From NCBI RefSeq assembly GCF_007004545.3, contig NZ_CP045503.2, positions 466,501-530,500 on the forward strand: 64,000 bases of DNA. The letters are read 5' to 3'. The notes below the pieces were generated by a model. It saw nothing but the letters and a program-made list of their open reading frames with translations. It did no database searches and was not told where the DNA came from. The stretch comes from Shewanella eurypsychrophilus. GTDB lineage: Bacteria; Pseudomonadota; Gammaproteobacteria; Enterobacterales; Shewanellaceae. A program made the translations under genes and the position numbers. Below are positions 34,410 through 43,333 of the stretch, piece by piece (position 1 is the first letter of the stretch; each line of letters starts with the position of its first letter).

Positions 34410-34868
34410 ATGAGAGCGCTTATTTTTACAATCTGCACCCTGTTTGTTGGCATTGCTCAAGCATCTTACTACGCAGAAGGTGAGCGTGTTGCGCCCATCA
34501 CACTGCAAGACCAGTTTGAGCAGCAGGTAGTGGTTGATGCTAACACTCAGGTATTGCTATTTAGCCGCAATATGAAAGGTGGCGACATTATTAAAGAAGC
34601 ATTAGAGAAAAAAGCGGCTGATGGTCAGACTACAGAAGACTTAGTGTATGTTGCCGATATCAGCGGTATGCCTTCATTAATCGCTAAGTTTGTGGCTATT
34701 CCGCAGATGAAGGATCTGCCGTTTTCAATGGGCTTAGACAGAGATGGTGATGTTTCGAGCATGTTGCCCGGTGAGAAAGACAAGGCGACCTTGATTAAGC
34801 TTGATAAGTTAAAGATCGTCGATGTAGAGATTTTTGATTCGAGTGAAGCATTACTAAAAGCCTTGTAA
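34410..34868 (+). CDS. Small exported protein, unknown function
   Basis: A 152-residue protein with a short signal peptide (MRALIFTICTLFVGIAQA) and a mature part of about 134 residues. The sequence VLLFSRNMKGGDIIKEAL followed by LVYVADISGMPSLIAKFVAIPQM has the strand-helix pattern of a thioredoxin-like fold but lacks a CXXC pair, so no redox activity is expected. Homologues are common in Shewanella under uninformative names. GGAGC precedes the ATG. It stands alone, followed by a strong terminator. Confidence 0.78.
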   Translation: MRALIFTICTLFVGIAQASYYAEGERVAPITLQDQFEQQVVVDANTQVLLFSRNMKGGDIIKEALEKKAADGQTTEDLVYVADISGMPSLIAKFVAIPQMKDLPFSMGLDRDGDVSSMLPGEKDKATLIKLDKLKIVDVEIFDSSEALLKAL

Positions 34869-34891
34869 GACTAATTCTGATAAACATTAAC

Positions 34892-34928
34892 GATATAAAA
34901 ATGGGCGCGCTGCGCCCATTTTTATATC
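34892..34928. terminator. Strong bidirectional terminator
   Basis: A 17-bp perfect stem: 34892-34908 with 34912-34928, loop GCT, containing GGGCGC/GCGCCC and flanked by A and T runs. It separates convergent genes. Confidence 0.9.
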
Positions 34929-34954
34929 TGAATCTTATAGGAGTTGGCTTAGTG

Positions 34955-35167
34955 CTATTCGGCTTTTTGTAATATAGAAAATATCTCTTCTTTCAAATGA
35001 AGCTTCTTCATTTTCAGTTCTTGGATCTGGTTATTTATATCACTGTCGCTGTGCTGCTCAAGCTCCTTGATTTCATGATCAAGGGCATTATGCTTATTAA
35101 ATGCCTTGAGGAAGTGGTTGTCATGACTCTTAAGTTTAGTGATCAATTCTCTGTATTCGGGAAACAT
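34955..35167 (-). CDS. YdcH/DUF465-family small protein
   Basis: A 70-residue helical, charged protein of the DUF465 family (YdcH-like): MFPEYRELITKLKSHDNHF then HNALDHEIKELE and LKMKKLHLKEEIFSILQK, a helix-turn-helix coiled coil. AAGGAG before the ATG is a strong ribosome site. Function is unknown in the family. A CRP-like site lies about 70 bases upstream. Short but well supported. Confidence 0.88.
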   Translation of the reverse strand: MFPEYRELITKLKSHDNHFLKAFNKHNALDHEIKELEQHSDSDINNQIQELKMKKLHLKEEIFSILQKAE

Positions 35168-35235
35168 GTTTTAACTCCTTTAATCTGCTTTTATCCTTTG
35201 GTTCAAGTTTAAATTAGCCCAGTTTTTAGACAATG

Positions 35236-35255
35236 AATGTGATCTATATCAACTA
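35236..35255. promoter_or_regulatory. CRP-like binding site
   Basis: TGTGATCTATATCAAC (35238-35253) fits TGTGA-N6-TCACA at eight of ten conserved positions. It is 70 bases from ydcH-like start and 240 from udp. A direct repeat AGTTTTTAGAC with ATG one base later flanks it (35221 and 35267). A second weak half site, GTGTGATCGAG, lies near 35408. The rest of the 330-base gap has no gene. Confidence 0.4.
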
Positions 35256-35496
35256 GACTAATAATAGTTTTTAGACGATGCATACAAGCTAAAAATTGTG
35301 TATACGCATGAGTTCTATAGGCATAAATGGCTTTGGGTCTCTATAAAACCAAATAATCTATTCTGTAACTGTCTTACATCAAAATATTTACCTGTTGCCA
35401 GAAAAAGTGTGATCGAGTTAACCTTATTGGCATCGATACTAGGTTAAAGTCGAAAATAGAAGAATTTTATAATCAAAATTGAAAGGGGTTTTCACA

Positions 35497-36255
35497 ATGT
35501 CTGATGTATTTCACTTAGGCTTGACCAAGAAAATGTTAGATGGAGCAAGCTTGGCGATAGTGCCAGGTGATCCTGAAAGAGTTAAACGTATTGCCGAATT
35601 AATGGAAGGGGCAACATTTTTAGCGAGTCACCGCGAATATACCAGCTACCTAGCTTACATAGACGGCAAGCCCGTTGTTGTTTGTTCTACCGGTATTGGT
35701 GGGCCATCGACTTCAATTGCAGTTGAAGAGTTAGCTCAATTGGGTGTGACGACCTTCCTACGAGTCGGTACTACCGGTGCGATTCAACCTCAAGTCAATG
35801 TGGGTGATGTCATTGTGACTCAGGCTTCAGTACGCTTAGATGGTGCTAGTTTGCATTTTGCTCCAATGGAATATCCAGCAGTAGCAAACTTTGAATGTAC
35901 TACCGCTATGGTAGCAGCGAGTCGTGAGGCTGGCCTTGAGCCACATATTGGTATCACCGCTTCATCTGATACCTTCTATCCGGGTCAAGAGCGTTACGAT
36001 ACCGTATCTGGACGCATTACACGTCAATTCAAAGGCTCTATGCAAGAGTGGCAAGATCTTGGTGTGTTGAATTATGAGATGGAGTCTTCGACACTATTTA
36101 CTATGTGTGCTTCTCAAGGTTGGCGTGCAGCCTGCGTTGCAGGTGTTATTGTGAATCGTACTCAACAGGAGATCCCTGATGAAGTCACGATGAAGAATAC
36201 TGAAGTCAGCGCGATCTCTATTGTTGTTGCGGCGGCTAAGAAGTTACTCGCATAA
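35497..36255 (+). CDS. udp: uridine phosphorylase
   Basis: Cytoplasmic nucleoside-salvage enzyme that splits uridine with phosphate into uracil and ribose 1-phosphate. At 252 residues it matches E. coli Udp (253) almost throughout: [26 protein letters not shown] (phosphate site), [45 protein letters not shown] and [21 protein letters not shown] upstream of ATG 35497 sets the start; a longer in-frame TTG start has no ribosome site at the right distance. In enterics udp is under CRP and CytR; a CRP-like site is present upstream but distant. Confidence 0.97.
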   Translation: MSDVFHLGLTKKMLDGASLAIVPGDPERVKRIAELMEGATFLASHREYTSYLAYIDGKPVVVCSTGIGGPSTSIAVEELAQLGVTTFLRVGTTGAIQPQVNVGDVIVTQASVRLDGASLHFAPMEYPAVANFECTTAMVAASREAGLEPHIGITASSDTFYPGQERYDTVSGRITRQFKGSMQEWQDLGVLNYEMESSTLFTMCASQGWRAACVAGVIVNRTQQEIPDEVTMKNTEVSAISIVVAAAKKLLA

Positions 36256-36331
36256 ACAGGCCCTAGCGATTAGCTGGAGTGTTTAAGATTAAGCTTCCCT
36301 GCAATTAGCTTAATACTGCTGTAATACAGAT

Positions 36332-36357
36332 AAAAAGGCGCCTCAGGCGCCTTTTTT
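36332..36357 (+). terminator. udp terminator
   Basis: AAAAAGGCGCC (36332-36342), loop TCA, GGCGCC then TTTTTT. Confidence 0.92.
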
Positions 36358-36511
36358 ATACCTGTGATTAAAATGAATGAATAGATGTCTTGATCTATTC
36401 CAGCCACTGCTTTTAAGTATTAAATACCATTAAATTAAGGCTCTTTACATAAATTATTGTCATAGTAAATAACCGGTTAGCATGGTTGGACACGTTTCAG
36501 TATCATTCTTT

Positions 36512-36524
36512 GACATAATATGTC
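36512..36524. promoter_or_regulatory. 13-bp palindrome upstream of the NfeD-SPFH operon
   Basis: GACATAATATGTC, 6-bp arms around one A, 63 bases before the nfeD-like start. It is a possible operator. Apart from this and the udp terminator, the 330-base gap shows no gene. Confidence 0.3.
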
Positions 36525-36586
36525 GCGAAGAGGAGTTTCTGCTGATATAGTGGTTTTTACGGAAACTATCATTCCAAGGGGGAAAT

Positions 36587-37042
36587 ATGGAGTTTTCAAG
36601 TGCCTTTATCTGGGCGTGTTTAGGGGTGATTTTAATGCTGGCGGAGATCGTTATTCCCGGTGGTATTGTTATTTTACTCGGTGGTGCATGCTTAGCTGTT
36701 GCCGGAGCGTTAGCCGTAGGTCTTGTGGATGGAATCGTTCAGGCATTGACCATGTGGTTTATTGTTTCTATTGTGTTGTTATTGAGTTTTAGACGAGTCA
36801 CTCAGAAGCTGGTTGGTGGTGATGCTCATGTTGACAACACCGACGAAGAACTAGACCTCTATAACCAAATTGCTTTAGTAAAAGAAGCTATTGGACCCGC
36901 ACAAAAGCAAGGTCGTATCGAATTTCAGGGCACCGAATGGTCTGCCTTAGGTGACGGTAGTGAAATTGCTGTCGGTACACAAGTTCGTATTATCTGCAGG
37001 GACAATATTGCCTTTGTCGTTGAGCCCCATGAAAGGGCGTAA
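36587..37042 (+). CDS. NfeD-family membrane protein
   Basis: A 151-residue protein with two or three N-terminal membrane helices (about 5-70) and a C-terminal OB-fold domain (about 90-150; RIEFQGTEWSALGDGSEIAVGTQVRI). NfeD proteins pair with SPFH/stomatin proteins in membrane microdomain assembly and protein quality control. CAAGGGGG precedes the ATG. Two SPFH genes follow on the same strand, forming the usual NfeD-SPFH gene cluster. It is the short form without the N-terminal serine-protease domain. Confidence 0.92.
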   Translation: MEFSSAFIWACLGVILMLAEIVIPGGIVILLGGACLAVAGALAVGLVDGIVQALTMWFIVSIVLLLSFRRVTQKLVGGDAHVDNTDEELDLYNQIALVKEAIGPAQKQGRIEFQGTEWSALGDGSEIAVGTQVRIICRDNIAFVVEPHERA

Positions 37043-37114
37043 TTGTCTTAATTTGTTTGTTATTTATTTAGATTAAGAGTGTTCGTGCTCTATCGTTAAG
37101 TAAGGATGGAATCT

Positions 37115-38032
37115 ATGTTTGCGTTTACCCTATTTGTGCTTTTTGTTTTTTTTATTCTCTACAAGTTATTACTTATTGTCCCTATGCGAGAAGTTAATGT
37201 TATTGAGCGTTTAGGTAAGTTTCGTGCAGTGCTACAACCCGGGTTTCATTTCTTAATCCCTTTCTTCGACAGAGTGGCCTATAAGCATGAAATTCGTGAA
37301 CAGGTGCTCGACGTGCCGCCTCAAAGCTGTATCTCAAAAGATAACACTCAATTGGAAGTTGATGGCCTAGTCTACCTCAAGGTGATGGATGGCAAGTTTG
37401 CCAGTTATGGTATCGAAGATTATCGACGCGCAGCAGTTAACTTAGCGCAAACCACCATGCGTTCTGAAATTGGTAAATTATCCCTAAGCCAGACCTTTTC
37501 CGAGCGAGATAGTCTCAATGAGTCGATTGTCCGAGAGATCGATAAGGCGTCAGACCCGTGGGGGATCAAAGTACTCAGATATGAGATTAAAAATATCACT
37601 CCGTCCAGACACGTGATCCACACGTTAGAGAAGCAGATGGAAGCTGAGCGCAGTAAGCGTGCAGAGATCACCTTAGCGAATGCGGAAAAAGCGGCGATGA
37701 TCAACTTATCTGAAGGGGAGCGACAAGAAGCGATTAATATCTCAGAGGGTCAAAAGCAGAAGCGTATCAATGAAGCTAAAGGTACGGCGCAAGAGATCAG
37801 TATTGTTGCTAAGGCTAAAGCCGAGGGTATGGAGCTAGTCTCCGCTGCACTGGCAGTAAATGGTGGTATTGAAGCGATGAATATGCAGCTTAAAGAGCAG
37901 TTTATTGGCCAGATAGGCAAGATACTCGAAGAGGCCGATGTCTCGGTTGTGCCGGCTGAAATGGCAAAGTTAGAAGGTTTTTTTGAAGGGATGGAACAGG
38001 TTACTCAAACAGTGAAAGGAGGTCGCTCATGA
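37115..38032 (+). CDS. SPFH/stomatin-family membrane protein (paraslipin-like)
   Basis: A 305-residue membrane-anchored SPFH protein. An N-terminal hydrophobic helix (about 1-22) precedes the SPFH domain: REVNVIERLGKFRAVLQPGFHFLIPFFDR, VDGLVYLKVMD, and a long charged coiled coil (EAERSKRAEITLANAEKAAM, SEGERQEAINISEGQKQK). It resembles E. coli QmcA. AAGG touches an in-frame ATG at 37106 but lies nine bases before ATG 37115, which I choose. The TGA overlaps the next SPFH gene's ATG, so they are coupled and may form hetero-oligomers. Confidence 0.92.
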   Translation: MFAFTLFVLFVFFILYKLLLIVPMREVNVIERLGKFRAVLQPGFHFLIPFFDRVAYKHEIREQVLDVPPQSCISKDNTQLEVDGLVYLKVMDGKFASYGIEDYRRAAVNLAQTTMRSEIGKLSLSQTFSERDSLNESIVREIDKASDPWGIKVLRYEIKNITPSRHVIHTLEKQMEAERSKRAEITLANAEKAAMINLSEGERQEAINISEGQKQKRINEAKGTAQEISIVAKAKAEGMELVSAALAVNGGIEAMNMQLKEQFIGQIGKILEEADVSVVPAEMAKLEGFFEGMEQVTQTVKGGRS

Positions 38033-38970
38033 TTGCAGGAATAGATACGGATCTTATCGTTTTAGGGATCTGGGCACTGATCTTTGCCGTTTTCATTATT
38101 AAGCTGTTTCAATCGATTCGCTTGGTACCAACCAAGTCGGCCTATATTGTTGAACGATTAGGTAAGTACCACTTAACATTAGATGCAGGTTTTCATGCCT
38201 TAGTACCTTTTGTCGACAAGGTCTCTTACATTCATGATTTGAAAGAGGAGACGATTGATGTGCCGCCTCAAGAGTGTTTCTCAAGTGATGAGGTCAATGT
38301 CGAAGTTGATGGTGTGATCTATATTTCAGTCGTCGATCCCGTGAAGGCAAGTTATGGCGTTACTGATTACCGCTACGCGGCGATTCAGCTAGCACAGACG
38401 ACAACACGCTCGGTTATTGGTACGCTCGATCTCGATCGCACCTTTGAAGAACGTGATGTCATTAGTGCCAAGGTCGTTGAGGTATTAGATCAGGCTGGTG
38501 CTACGTGGGGCATTCGGGTTCATCGCTATGAAATTAAAAACATCACTCCTCCAGATACGGTCAAAAATGCCATGGAGATGCAAGTGAATGCTGAGCGTGA
38601 ACGCCGTGCATTACTCGCAAAGAGTGAAGGGGATAAGCAGAGTAAAATAAATCGCTCTGAAGGTCTTAAGGCCGAAATGGTGAACATATCTGAAGGTGAG
38701 ATGCAGCGTAGAATCAATGAGGCTGAAGGTAAGGGGGAAGAGCTGCTTACCATAGCGCGCGCTACTGCCGAGTCGATTGAGCGAATGGCCGAAGTTATCT
38801 CGGCGCCAGGTGGTCAAAACGTGATGCGAATGCAATTAGGTGCTCAATACCTCAAGCAGCTGGATGGTTTAAGTAACCGTGCCAGTAAGATTGTGTTACC
38901 AGGTAATATGATGGACTTCGATCATTGGATGGATAGCATTGGCTTGAAGGAAGAAAAGCCAAAGAGTTAA
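38029..38970 (+). CDS. SPFH/stomatin-family membrane protein, paralogue
   Basis: A 313-residue paralogue of the preceding protein. Membrane helix (about 8-28), SPFH domain (KSAYIVERLGKYHLTLDAGFHALVPFVDKV, VDVPPQECFSSDEVNVEVDGVIY), and coiled coil (ERERRALLAKSEGDKQSKIN, SEGEMQRRINEAEGKGEELL). It starts in a four-base ATGA overlap with its neighbour. Two different SPFH proteins in one operon with NfeD suggests a mixed scaffold at the inner membrane. The tail (MMDFDHWMDSIGLKEEKPKS) differs from the first copy. Confidence 0.92.
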   Translation: MIAGIDTDLIVLGIWALIFAVFIIKLFQSIRLVPTKSAYIVERLGKYHLTLDAGFHALVPFVDKVSYIHDLKEETIDVPPQECFSSDEVNVEVDGVIYISVVDPVKASYGVTDYRYAAIQLAQTTTRSVIGTLDLDRTFEERDVISAKVVEVLDQAGATWGIRVHRYEIKNITPPDTVKNAMEMQVNAERERRALLAKSEGDKQSKINRSEGLKAEMVNISEGEMQRRINEAEGKGEELLTIARATAESIERMAEVISAPGGQNVMRMQLGAQYLKQLDGLSNRASKIVLPGNMMDFDHWMDSIGLKEEKPKS

Positions 38971-39001
38971 TGGCTGGCACTTGATGAACGATTGATATTT
39001 T

Positions 39002-39036
39002 AAATGACGCACTGAGTTTTTTGGGCGTCATTTTTT
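39002..39036 (+). terminator. Terminator of the NfeD-SPFH operon
   Basis: AAATGACGC (39002-39010) pairs with GCGTCATTT (39025-39033) and is followed by a T run. Confidence 0.82.
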
Positions 39037-39062
39037 ATTGAAAGGTCGAGTCTTGTGTAAGG

Positions 39063-41576
39063 TCATGATGATTTGATGATTTTAATATTGCACTGAGGTT
39101 GTGGATTAGACAGTAGCAATTTGACTACTGAGTCTGGTTCACTAAAGAAAAATCCTTGGGCATAATCGCAGTTGATATGCTTGAGGTAGTCGAGTTGAGC
39201 GGCAGTTTCTACCCCTTCAGCCACGACACGTATACCTAAAGCATGAGCCATAGCAATCATGGCTAGAATGAGCTCCTTGTTGGCAGTTCCTTTCTCGATG
39301 TCATTGATAAAAGTACGATCTATTTTCAGTACATTAAATGGATAAGTCCTGAGGTAATTGAGTGAAGAATAGCCTGTGCCGAAATCATCCATGGCAATAG
39401 AAAATCCAGCCTGGCTCAAGCTCCCTAGTGCTTCGGTGATGTAATCATGACCGCTGAGTAAAACACCTTCGGTAATTTCAAGTTCAATCTCTTTAGCTGA
39501 CAGCTCGGACTGATTGACTTCATCTATGATGAAGGACACCAGATCTGGGTCCCTAAATTGGCAAGGAGAGAGGTTGATGGCAATTCTAAATGGACTAGCA
39601 TGCTTCTTCTTCCATAAGCTTGTAGCCACTATTGCTTGCTGAAATACAAACTTACCAAGTGGAATTATCACGCCAGTTTGTTCGGCAATAGGAATAAATT
39701 CATCAGGCGATATCTTACCAAGTGCTGGATTTGACCAGCGTAGTAAGGCTTCGGCTCCCATGATGAGGTTGTGATTGATATCAACTTGAGTTTGATAATA
39801 AACCGTAAACTCGCCACGCTCTAATGCTCCATGGATCTGCTCTTCAATTGCCAGTCGTCTGGAAACCTCTTTATTCATCTTGTCGGTGAAATATGAGTAA
39901 GTATTTCTGCCTTGCTCCTTGGCGTGGTACATGGCGGAATCTGCATTTCGTAGTAATTCGGAAGCCGTTTGACCATCGGCTGGGTAAATCGATATACCAA
40001 TACTGGCGGTCAGTACCAATTCTCGGACTCCCACGATAAAAGGCTTTCTAAAGCTATTTATAAGGTGCTCAGCGACCGGTCTAACATCGGTCGCTAACTT
40101 GAGCCCATGCAGTAATATAATGAACTCATCACCGCCTAAACGACCTACAGTGTCACCATTACGAATAGAGGTGCGTAAGCGTTCAGCGGCTTCGATAAGG
40201 AGTTTATCGCCCGTTTCATGGCCGAGAGAATCGTTGATTTTTTTAAAATCATCTAAATCGAGAAACAACACCGCGATATTCTCGTTTGAGCGTTCGCTCT
40301 CTTCTAACATTTGCGATAAACGCTCTAAGGCCAGAAAGCGATTTGGTAGATCTGTCAGTGTGTCATAGTGAGCCTGATGCCGTATCAGTTCAGCGGCTTT
40401 CTCTCTATCAGTAGTATCGAGAAAGGTCACGACAGCACCAATCGTCTTTCCTTCTCGTTCAATGGGGTATGACCAATACTCAGAAGTGAACCCTGTACCA
40501 TCTGCTCGCCATAATTTTTCTGCATCAACGTGGACACCTTCGCTTGAACTCAGTACACCATATATGGGGCAATCTTCCAGTTTATAGGGGGTGAAATCAG
40601 CATGTTTATAATGAATAAGATCATGCATATTCTTGCCTAACAACTGATCGATATCGGTATATCCCAATATATTGATACAGGTTGGATTGGCAAAGATGCA
40701 ATTGCCATTGAGATCAATACCGTAGATTGCTTCTGCCGTGGAGTTAAGAATATCCGTCATCAGATGTTTTTGCTCTAAAATGGCTAATTCCGCTTTTTGA
40801 CTGAGTTCGAATCTTTCTTCAAGTTGAATCGCCATATCGTTAAATGACCGACCGAGTAGTGCTATTTCTCCCTGACCTTGTATTTGGCAGCGGGCTTTTA
40901 GCTGACCTTTGGCTAAGTCATTAGAGCTATTAACTAAGTTCTGAATTGGGCGAGTGACAAATAAGTTGAGAAATAGGCTAATTGTTGTCATTGCTATCAG
41001 CAAAAGTAGGCCTATAGGTATGCTAAATAGACTCACATTAGACCAAATTTGTGATTGTTCAGGCGTCAAATCATAAATGACAAAAATACCCCCAGTTTGG
41101 GTTGGACGAATTTCATCGGGGGAGCGGGCAAGAATTAGCGGGTAGTATGCCGTTATGCTATGGCCATCTTTCGATAGCCGAATGTCCATCTGCTTGTTTT
41201 TTTGTATCTGAATAAAACGTTTTATTTCAAATTGAGGAAGTATCACGTGTGCCATCATTCCCTTGATGGCAAATCTTGTTGAGTGGAGTATTTTTCCATT
41301 CTCGTCGAGTGAAATTAAGACTTTATAACGTGTGTTGACCCCTCTTGCTGACAGTGATTGTCCCGCTTCTAATAGTCTGTTATGGCTGATCTGTTTTTCC
41401 ATCTGTCGCTGCAATGCTGAGATATCTTTGCGAATAAAGTTCAAGCTCGAATTGATAAGTTCAGATTCAAGGTCTTGATAGACTTGTAGGACAACAAACC
41501 CGCCTAGTGAAAAGAAGGTGAATAAAATAAATCCAGGTAACCAGAGTTTTAACGAAAGCGTTCTAATCCCTTTCAT
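39063..41576 (-). CDS. HAMP-PAS-GGDEF-EAL cyclic-di-GMP protein
   Basis: An 837-residue inner-membrane signalling protein. Order: membrane helix (about 10-32), periplasmic domain (about 35-180), membrane helix (about 182-205), HAMP, PAS (about 265-390, ILNSTAEAIYGIDLNGNCIFANP), GGDEF with RLGGDEF near 480, EAL with EALLRWSNP near 608. EAL catalytic motifs are intact (INLSPCQFRD, EITEGVL, DDFGTGYSSLNYL, KIDRTFI, VAEGVET). Its ATG overlaps the stop of the upstream solute-binding lipoprotein gene by four bases. The binding protein may therefore deliver a ligand signal to the periplasmic domain. Confidence 0.94.
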   Translation of the reverse strand: MKGIRTLSLKLWLPGFILFTFFSLGGFVVLQVYQDLESELINSSLNFIRKDISALQRQMEKQISHNRLLEAGQSLSARGVNTRYKVLISLDENGKILHSTRFAIKGMMAHVILPQFEIKRFIQIQKNKQMDIRLSKDGHSITAYYPLILARSPDEIRPTQTGGIFVIYDLTPEQSQIWSNVSLFSIPIGLLLLIAMTTISLFLNLFVTRPIQNLVNSSNDLAKGQLKARCQIQGQGEIALLGRSFNDMAIQLEERFELSQKAELAILEQKHLMTDILNSTAEAIYGIDLNGNCIFANPTCINILGYTDIDQLLGKNMHDLIHYKHADFTPYKLEDCPIYGVLSSSEGVHVDAEKLWRADGTGFTSEYWSYPIEREGKTIGAVVTFLDTTDREKAAELIRHQAHYDTLTDLPNRFLALERLSQMLEESERSNENIAVLFLDLDDFKKINDSLGHETGDKLLIEAAERLRTSIRNGDTVGRLGGDEFIILLHGLKLATDVRPVAEHLINSFRKPFIVGVRELVLTASIGISIYPADGQTASELLRNADSAMYHAKEQGRNTYSYFTDKMNKEVSRRLAIEEQIHGALERGEFTVYYQTQVDINHNLIMGAEALLRWSNPALGKISPDEFIPIAEQTGVIIPLGKFVFQQAIVATSLWKKKHASPFRIAINLSPCQFRDPDLVSFIIDEVNQSELSAKEIELEITEGVLLSGHDYITEALGSLSQAGFSIAMDDFGTGYSSLNYLRTYPFNVLKIDRTFINDIEKGTANKELILAMIAMAHALGIRVVAEGVETAAQLDYLKHINCDYAQGFFFSEPDSVVKLLLSNPQPQCNIKIIKSS

Positions 41577-42628
41577 GGTGATACCTTTAAGGTAAACTGG
41601 TCTGTGCCTATCGCCTTTACTGATACTTCATGGCTAAGTAGCTTTCGTTGACGCATAAAGCTTGATAAATCGGTGGCAATCTCCTCGAGTTTAGAGCTTT
41701 CACCTCTTAATAAATCTATGTTTTCAGCCAAGCTAGGAAGGTGAAGGCCTTCATAGCTCGCGAGTATTGCAGAGGGAGTCAGTCTCATTCTGTCTTTCAT
41801 TAATTCTGCAGCAGCTAAAGGTTGCTGATTAAAGTAATCAATGGCTTTGAAATAGCCGCTAATGAGCTGGTTGAGTGCCCTAGGGTGTGACTCCAACGTT
41901 TTTGTATGCACAGCAAGCACGTCGATAATTCTGCCCGGTATTTGGCTGCTATCGAATAGTTGATTGGCCCCTAGTGCCAGTATGCTTGTTCTATTGGGCT
42001 CAAAGGTTACCACAGCATCAGCGTGTAAATAACAGAATTGGTGCTCATCGAATGAGCAGGCAATGATATTGACATCTTCGGCGCTAAGGTTAGCGGCTTG
42101 CAAGGCTCCATTAAGTAAAATCGCGCCTACGGCAGTATATTCAACGGCGATATTTTTTCCTTTTAACTCAGCTAACGAAGAGATGTCAGGCTTACTGAGT
42201 AGCACATCGCCACCGTTTGAGAAATCCATGACGAGTATCACCTTTAAGTCGTAGCCATCTTCCATCACGGTGAGCACTTCATCTAAGGTCAGGGCCGCCC
42301 CTTCTATAGTATGGTTTCGCAGGGCATGAATGACCTCTGATGCAGAGGTCATTTCGACTAAATTGACTTGGGTGTTATCAAAATGACCAAGGTTTCTGGC
42401 TAAATAAAGTGGCTCATATCCAGGCCAAGTGTTACTTGCAATACGAAGAGGTGATTCTTGTGCTGGTTGGCAAGCTGTAAGAATAAGGGTGAGCGTTAAT
42501 AAACCAAGGAGGCGGAAATAGGGGATGAGGCCTACTAACTGATGAGGACAAGCTAGCAAATGAGCACGTAGAGATACGTGTAAACCAGTAAAAGAAGCGT
42601 TCATGCAATTTACCATCCTATAGTCCAT
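41573..42628 (-). CDS. Solute-binding lipoprotein (SsuA/TauA/THI5-like), coupled to a c-di-GMP enzyme
   Basis: A 351-residue predicted lipoprotein with lipobox LTAC near residue 53 and a periplasmic binding-protein fold of the NMT1/SsuA type: IASNTWPGYEPLYLARNLGHF, ALTLDEVLTVMEDGYDLKVILVMDFSNGGDVLL, GKNIAVEYTAVG. No ABC permease or ATPase gene is adjacent; instead it overlaps a GGDEF-EAL gene by four bases, so a sensory rather than transport role is inferred. The N terminus is long; Met9 (42604) is an alternative start and the ribosome site does not decide clearly. The ligand is unknown. Confidence 0.88.
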   Translation of the reverse strand: MDYRMVNCMNASFTGLHVSLRAHLLACPHQLVGLIPYFRLLGLLTLTLILTACQPAQESPLRIASNTWPGYEPLYLARNLGHFDNTQVNLVEMTSASEVIHALRNHTIEGAALTLDEVLTVMEDGYDLKVILVMDFSNGGDVLLSKPDISSLAELKGKNIAVEYTAVGAILLNGALQAANLSAEDVNIIACSFDEHQFCYLHADAVVTFEPNRTSILALGANQLFDSSQIPGRIIDVLAVHTKTLESHPRALNQLISGYFKAIDYFNQQPLAAAELMKDRMRLTPSAILASYEGLHLPSLAENIDLLRGESSKLEEIATDLSSFMRQRKLLSHEVSVKAIGTDQFTLKVSP

Positions 42629-42820
42629 TACAAAGCCTAGTAATTCTACGTACTAGCTCGTTAACACAGCATCAGATGCGCTAAAGCTCGCCTTTCAGGA
42701 GTATTTTTGGCCGCCTACTTCTTCGTTGAATAGCTTCACAAGGGAATAACCATTCCATCACCTATTCAGCTTGAATTAGTTTGCCAAAAATAACTCTGAG
42801 TAGATCACTTTCTTATACTG

Positions 42821-42830
42821 ATTGGTATTA
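42821..42830 (-). repeat. Dispersed TAATACCAAT element, copy 5
   Basis: Minus-strand TAATACCAAT in the gap upstream of the RidA gene. Confidence 0.55.
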
Positions 42831-42870
42831 AGTATAGTTGATAAAATCTCATGGTATGAGCAGATATAAG

Positions 42871-42922
42871 TGCTGATCCAGATCAGCAAAATTATCACTA
42901 GATATCACTAGATATCGCTAGT
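42871..42922. promoter_or_regulatory. Dyad and 10-bp phased repeats upstream of the RidA gene
   Basis: TGCTGATC-CA-GATCAGCA (42871-42888) is followed by TATCACTAGA twice in exact succession (42893-42902, 42903-42912) and a third copy with two changes (42913-42922). The 10-bp period is one helical turn. This suggests binding sites controlling the RidA gene 58 bases downstream. The rest of the 350-base gap holds nothing else. Confidence 0.4.
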
Positions 42923-42979
42923 TAGTGCGCTTCTAGGTAAGATAACCCTTCTTTTTTATCCCATTACTAAGGTATATCA

Positions 42980-43333
42980 ATGACAATTGAACGTATGGAA
43001 ACTGGCGCACGTATGAGCCGCATCGTTAAGCACAACGGCACTATCTATTTATGTGGTCAGGTGTGTAAAGATGCCGAGCAAGGGATCACTGAGCAGACGC
43101 AGTCTATGCTGGATAAAGTCGATGCCTTGCTTGAGCAAGCGGGCAGTGATCGTGAACATATTTTATCGGCAACTATTTATGTGAAAGATATGAGCTATTT
43201 TGCCGAAATGAATGCTGTCTGGGATGCTTGGGTCGCAGAAGGGCATGCACCAGCTCGAGCCTGTGTTGCGGCTAAGATGGCAAGAGAAGCGCTTCTAGTA
43301 GAGATTTCGGTTGTCGCAGCAGAGAAAGTTTAA
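42980..43333 (+). CDS. RidA-family protein (YoaB-like)
   Basis: A 117-residue RidA/YjgF/UK114-family protein; RidA itself hydrolyses reactive enamine/imine intermediates from PLP enzymes. [43 protein letters not shown] and [25 protein letters not shown] resemble E. coli YoaB closely. The Arg in PARACV matches the catalytic Arg of the family, so imine deaminase activity is possible; subgroup substrates are unknown. AAGG lies seven bases before the ATG. Confidence 0.92.
   Translation: MTIERMETGARMSRIVKHNGTIYLCGQVCKDAEQGITEQTQSMLDKVDALLEQAGSDREHILSATIYVKDMSYFAEMNAVWDAWVAEGHAPARACVAAKMAREALLVEISVVAAEKV

Noticed and set aside
36520..36792. 90-codon frame overlapping the NfeD gene start
   Set aside because: The overlapping NfeD frame has a strong ribosome site and family match; this one has neither.
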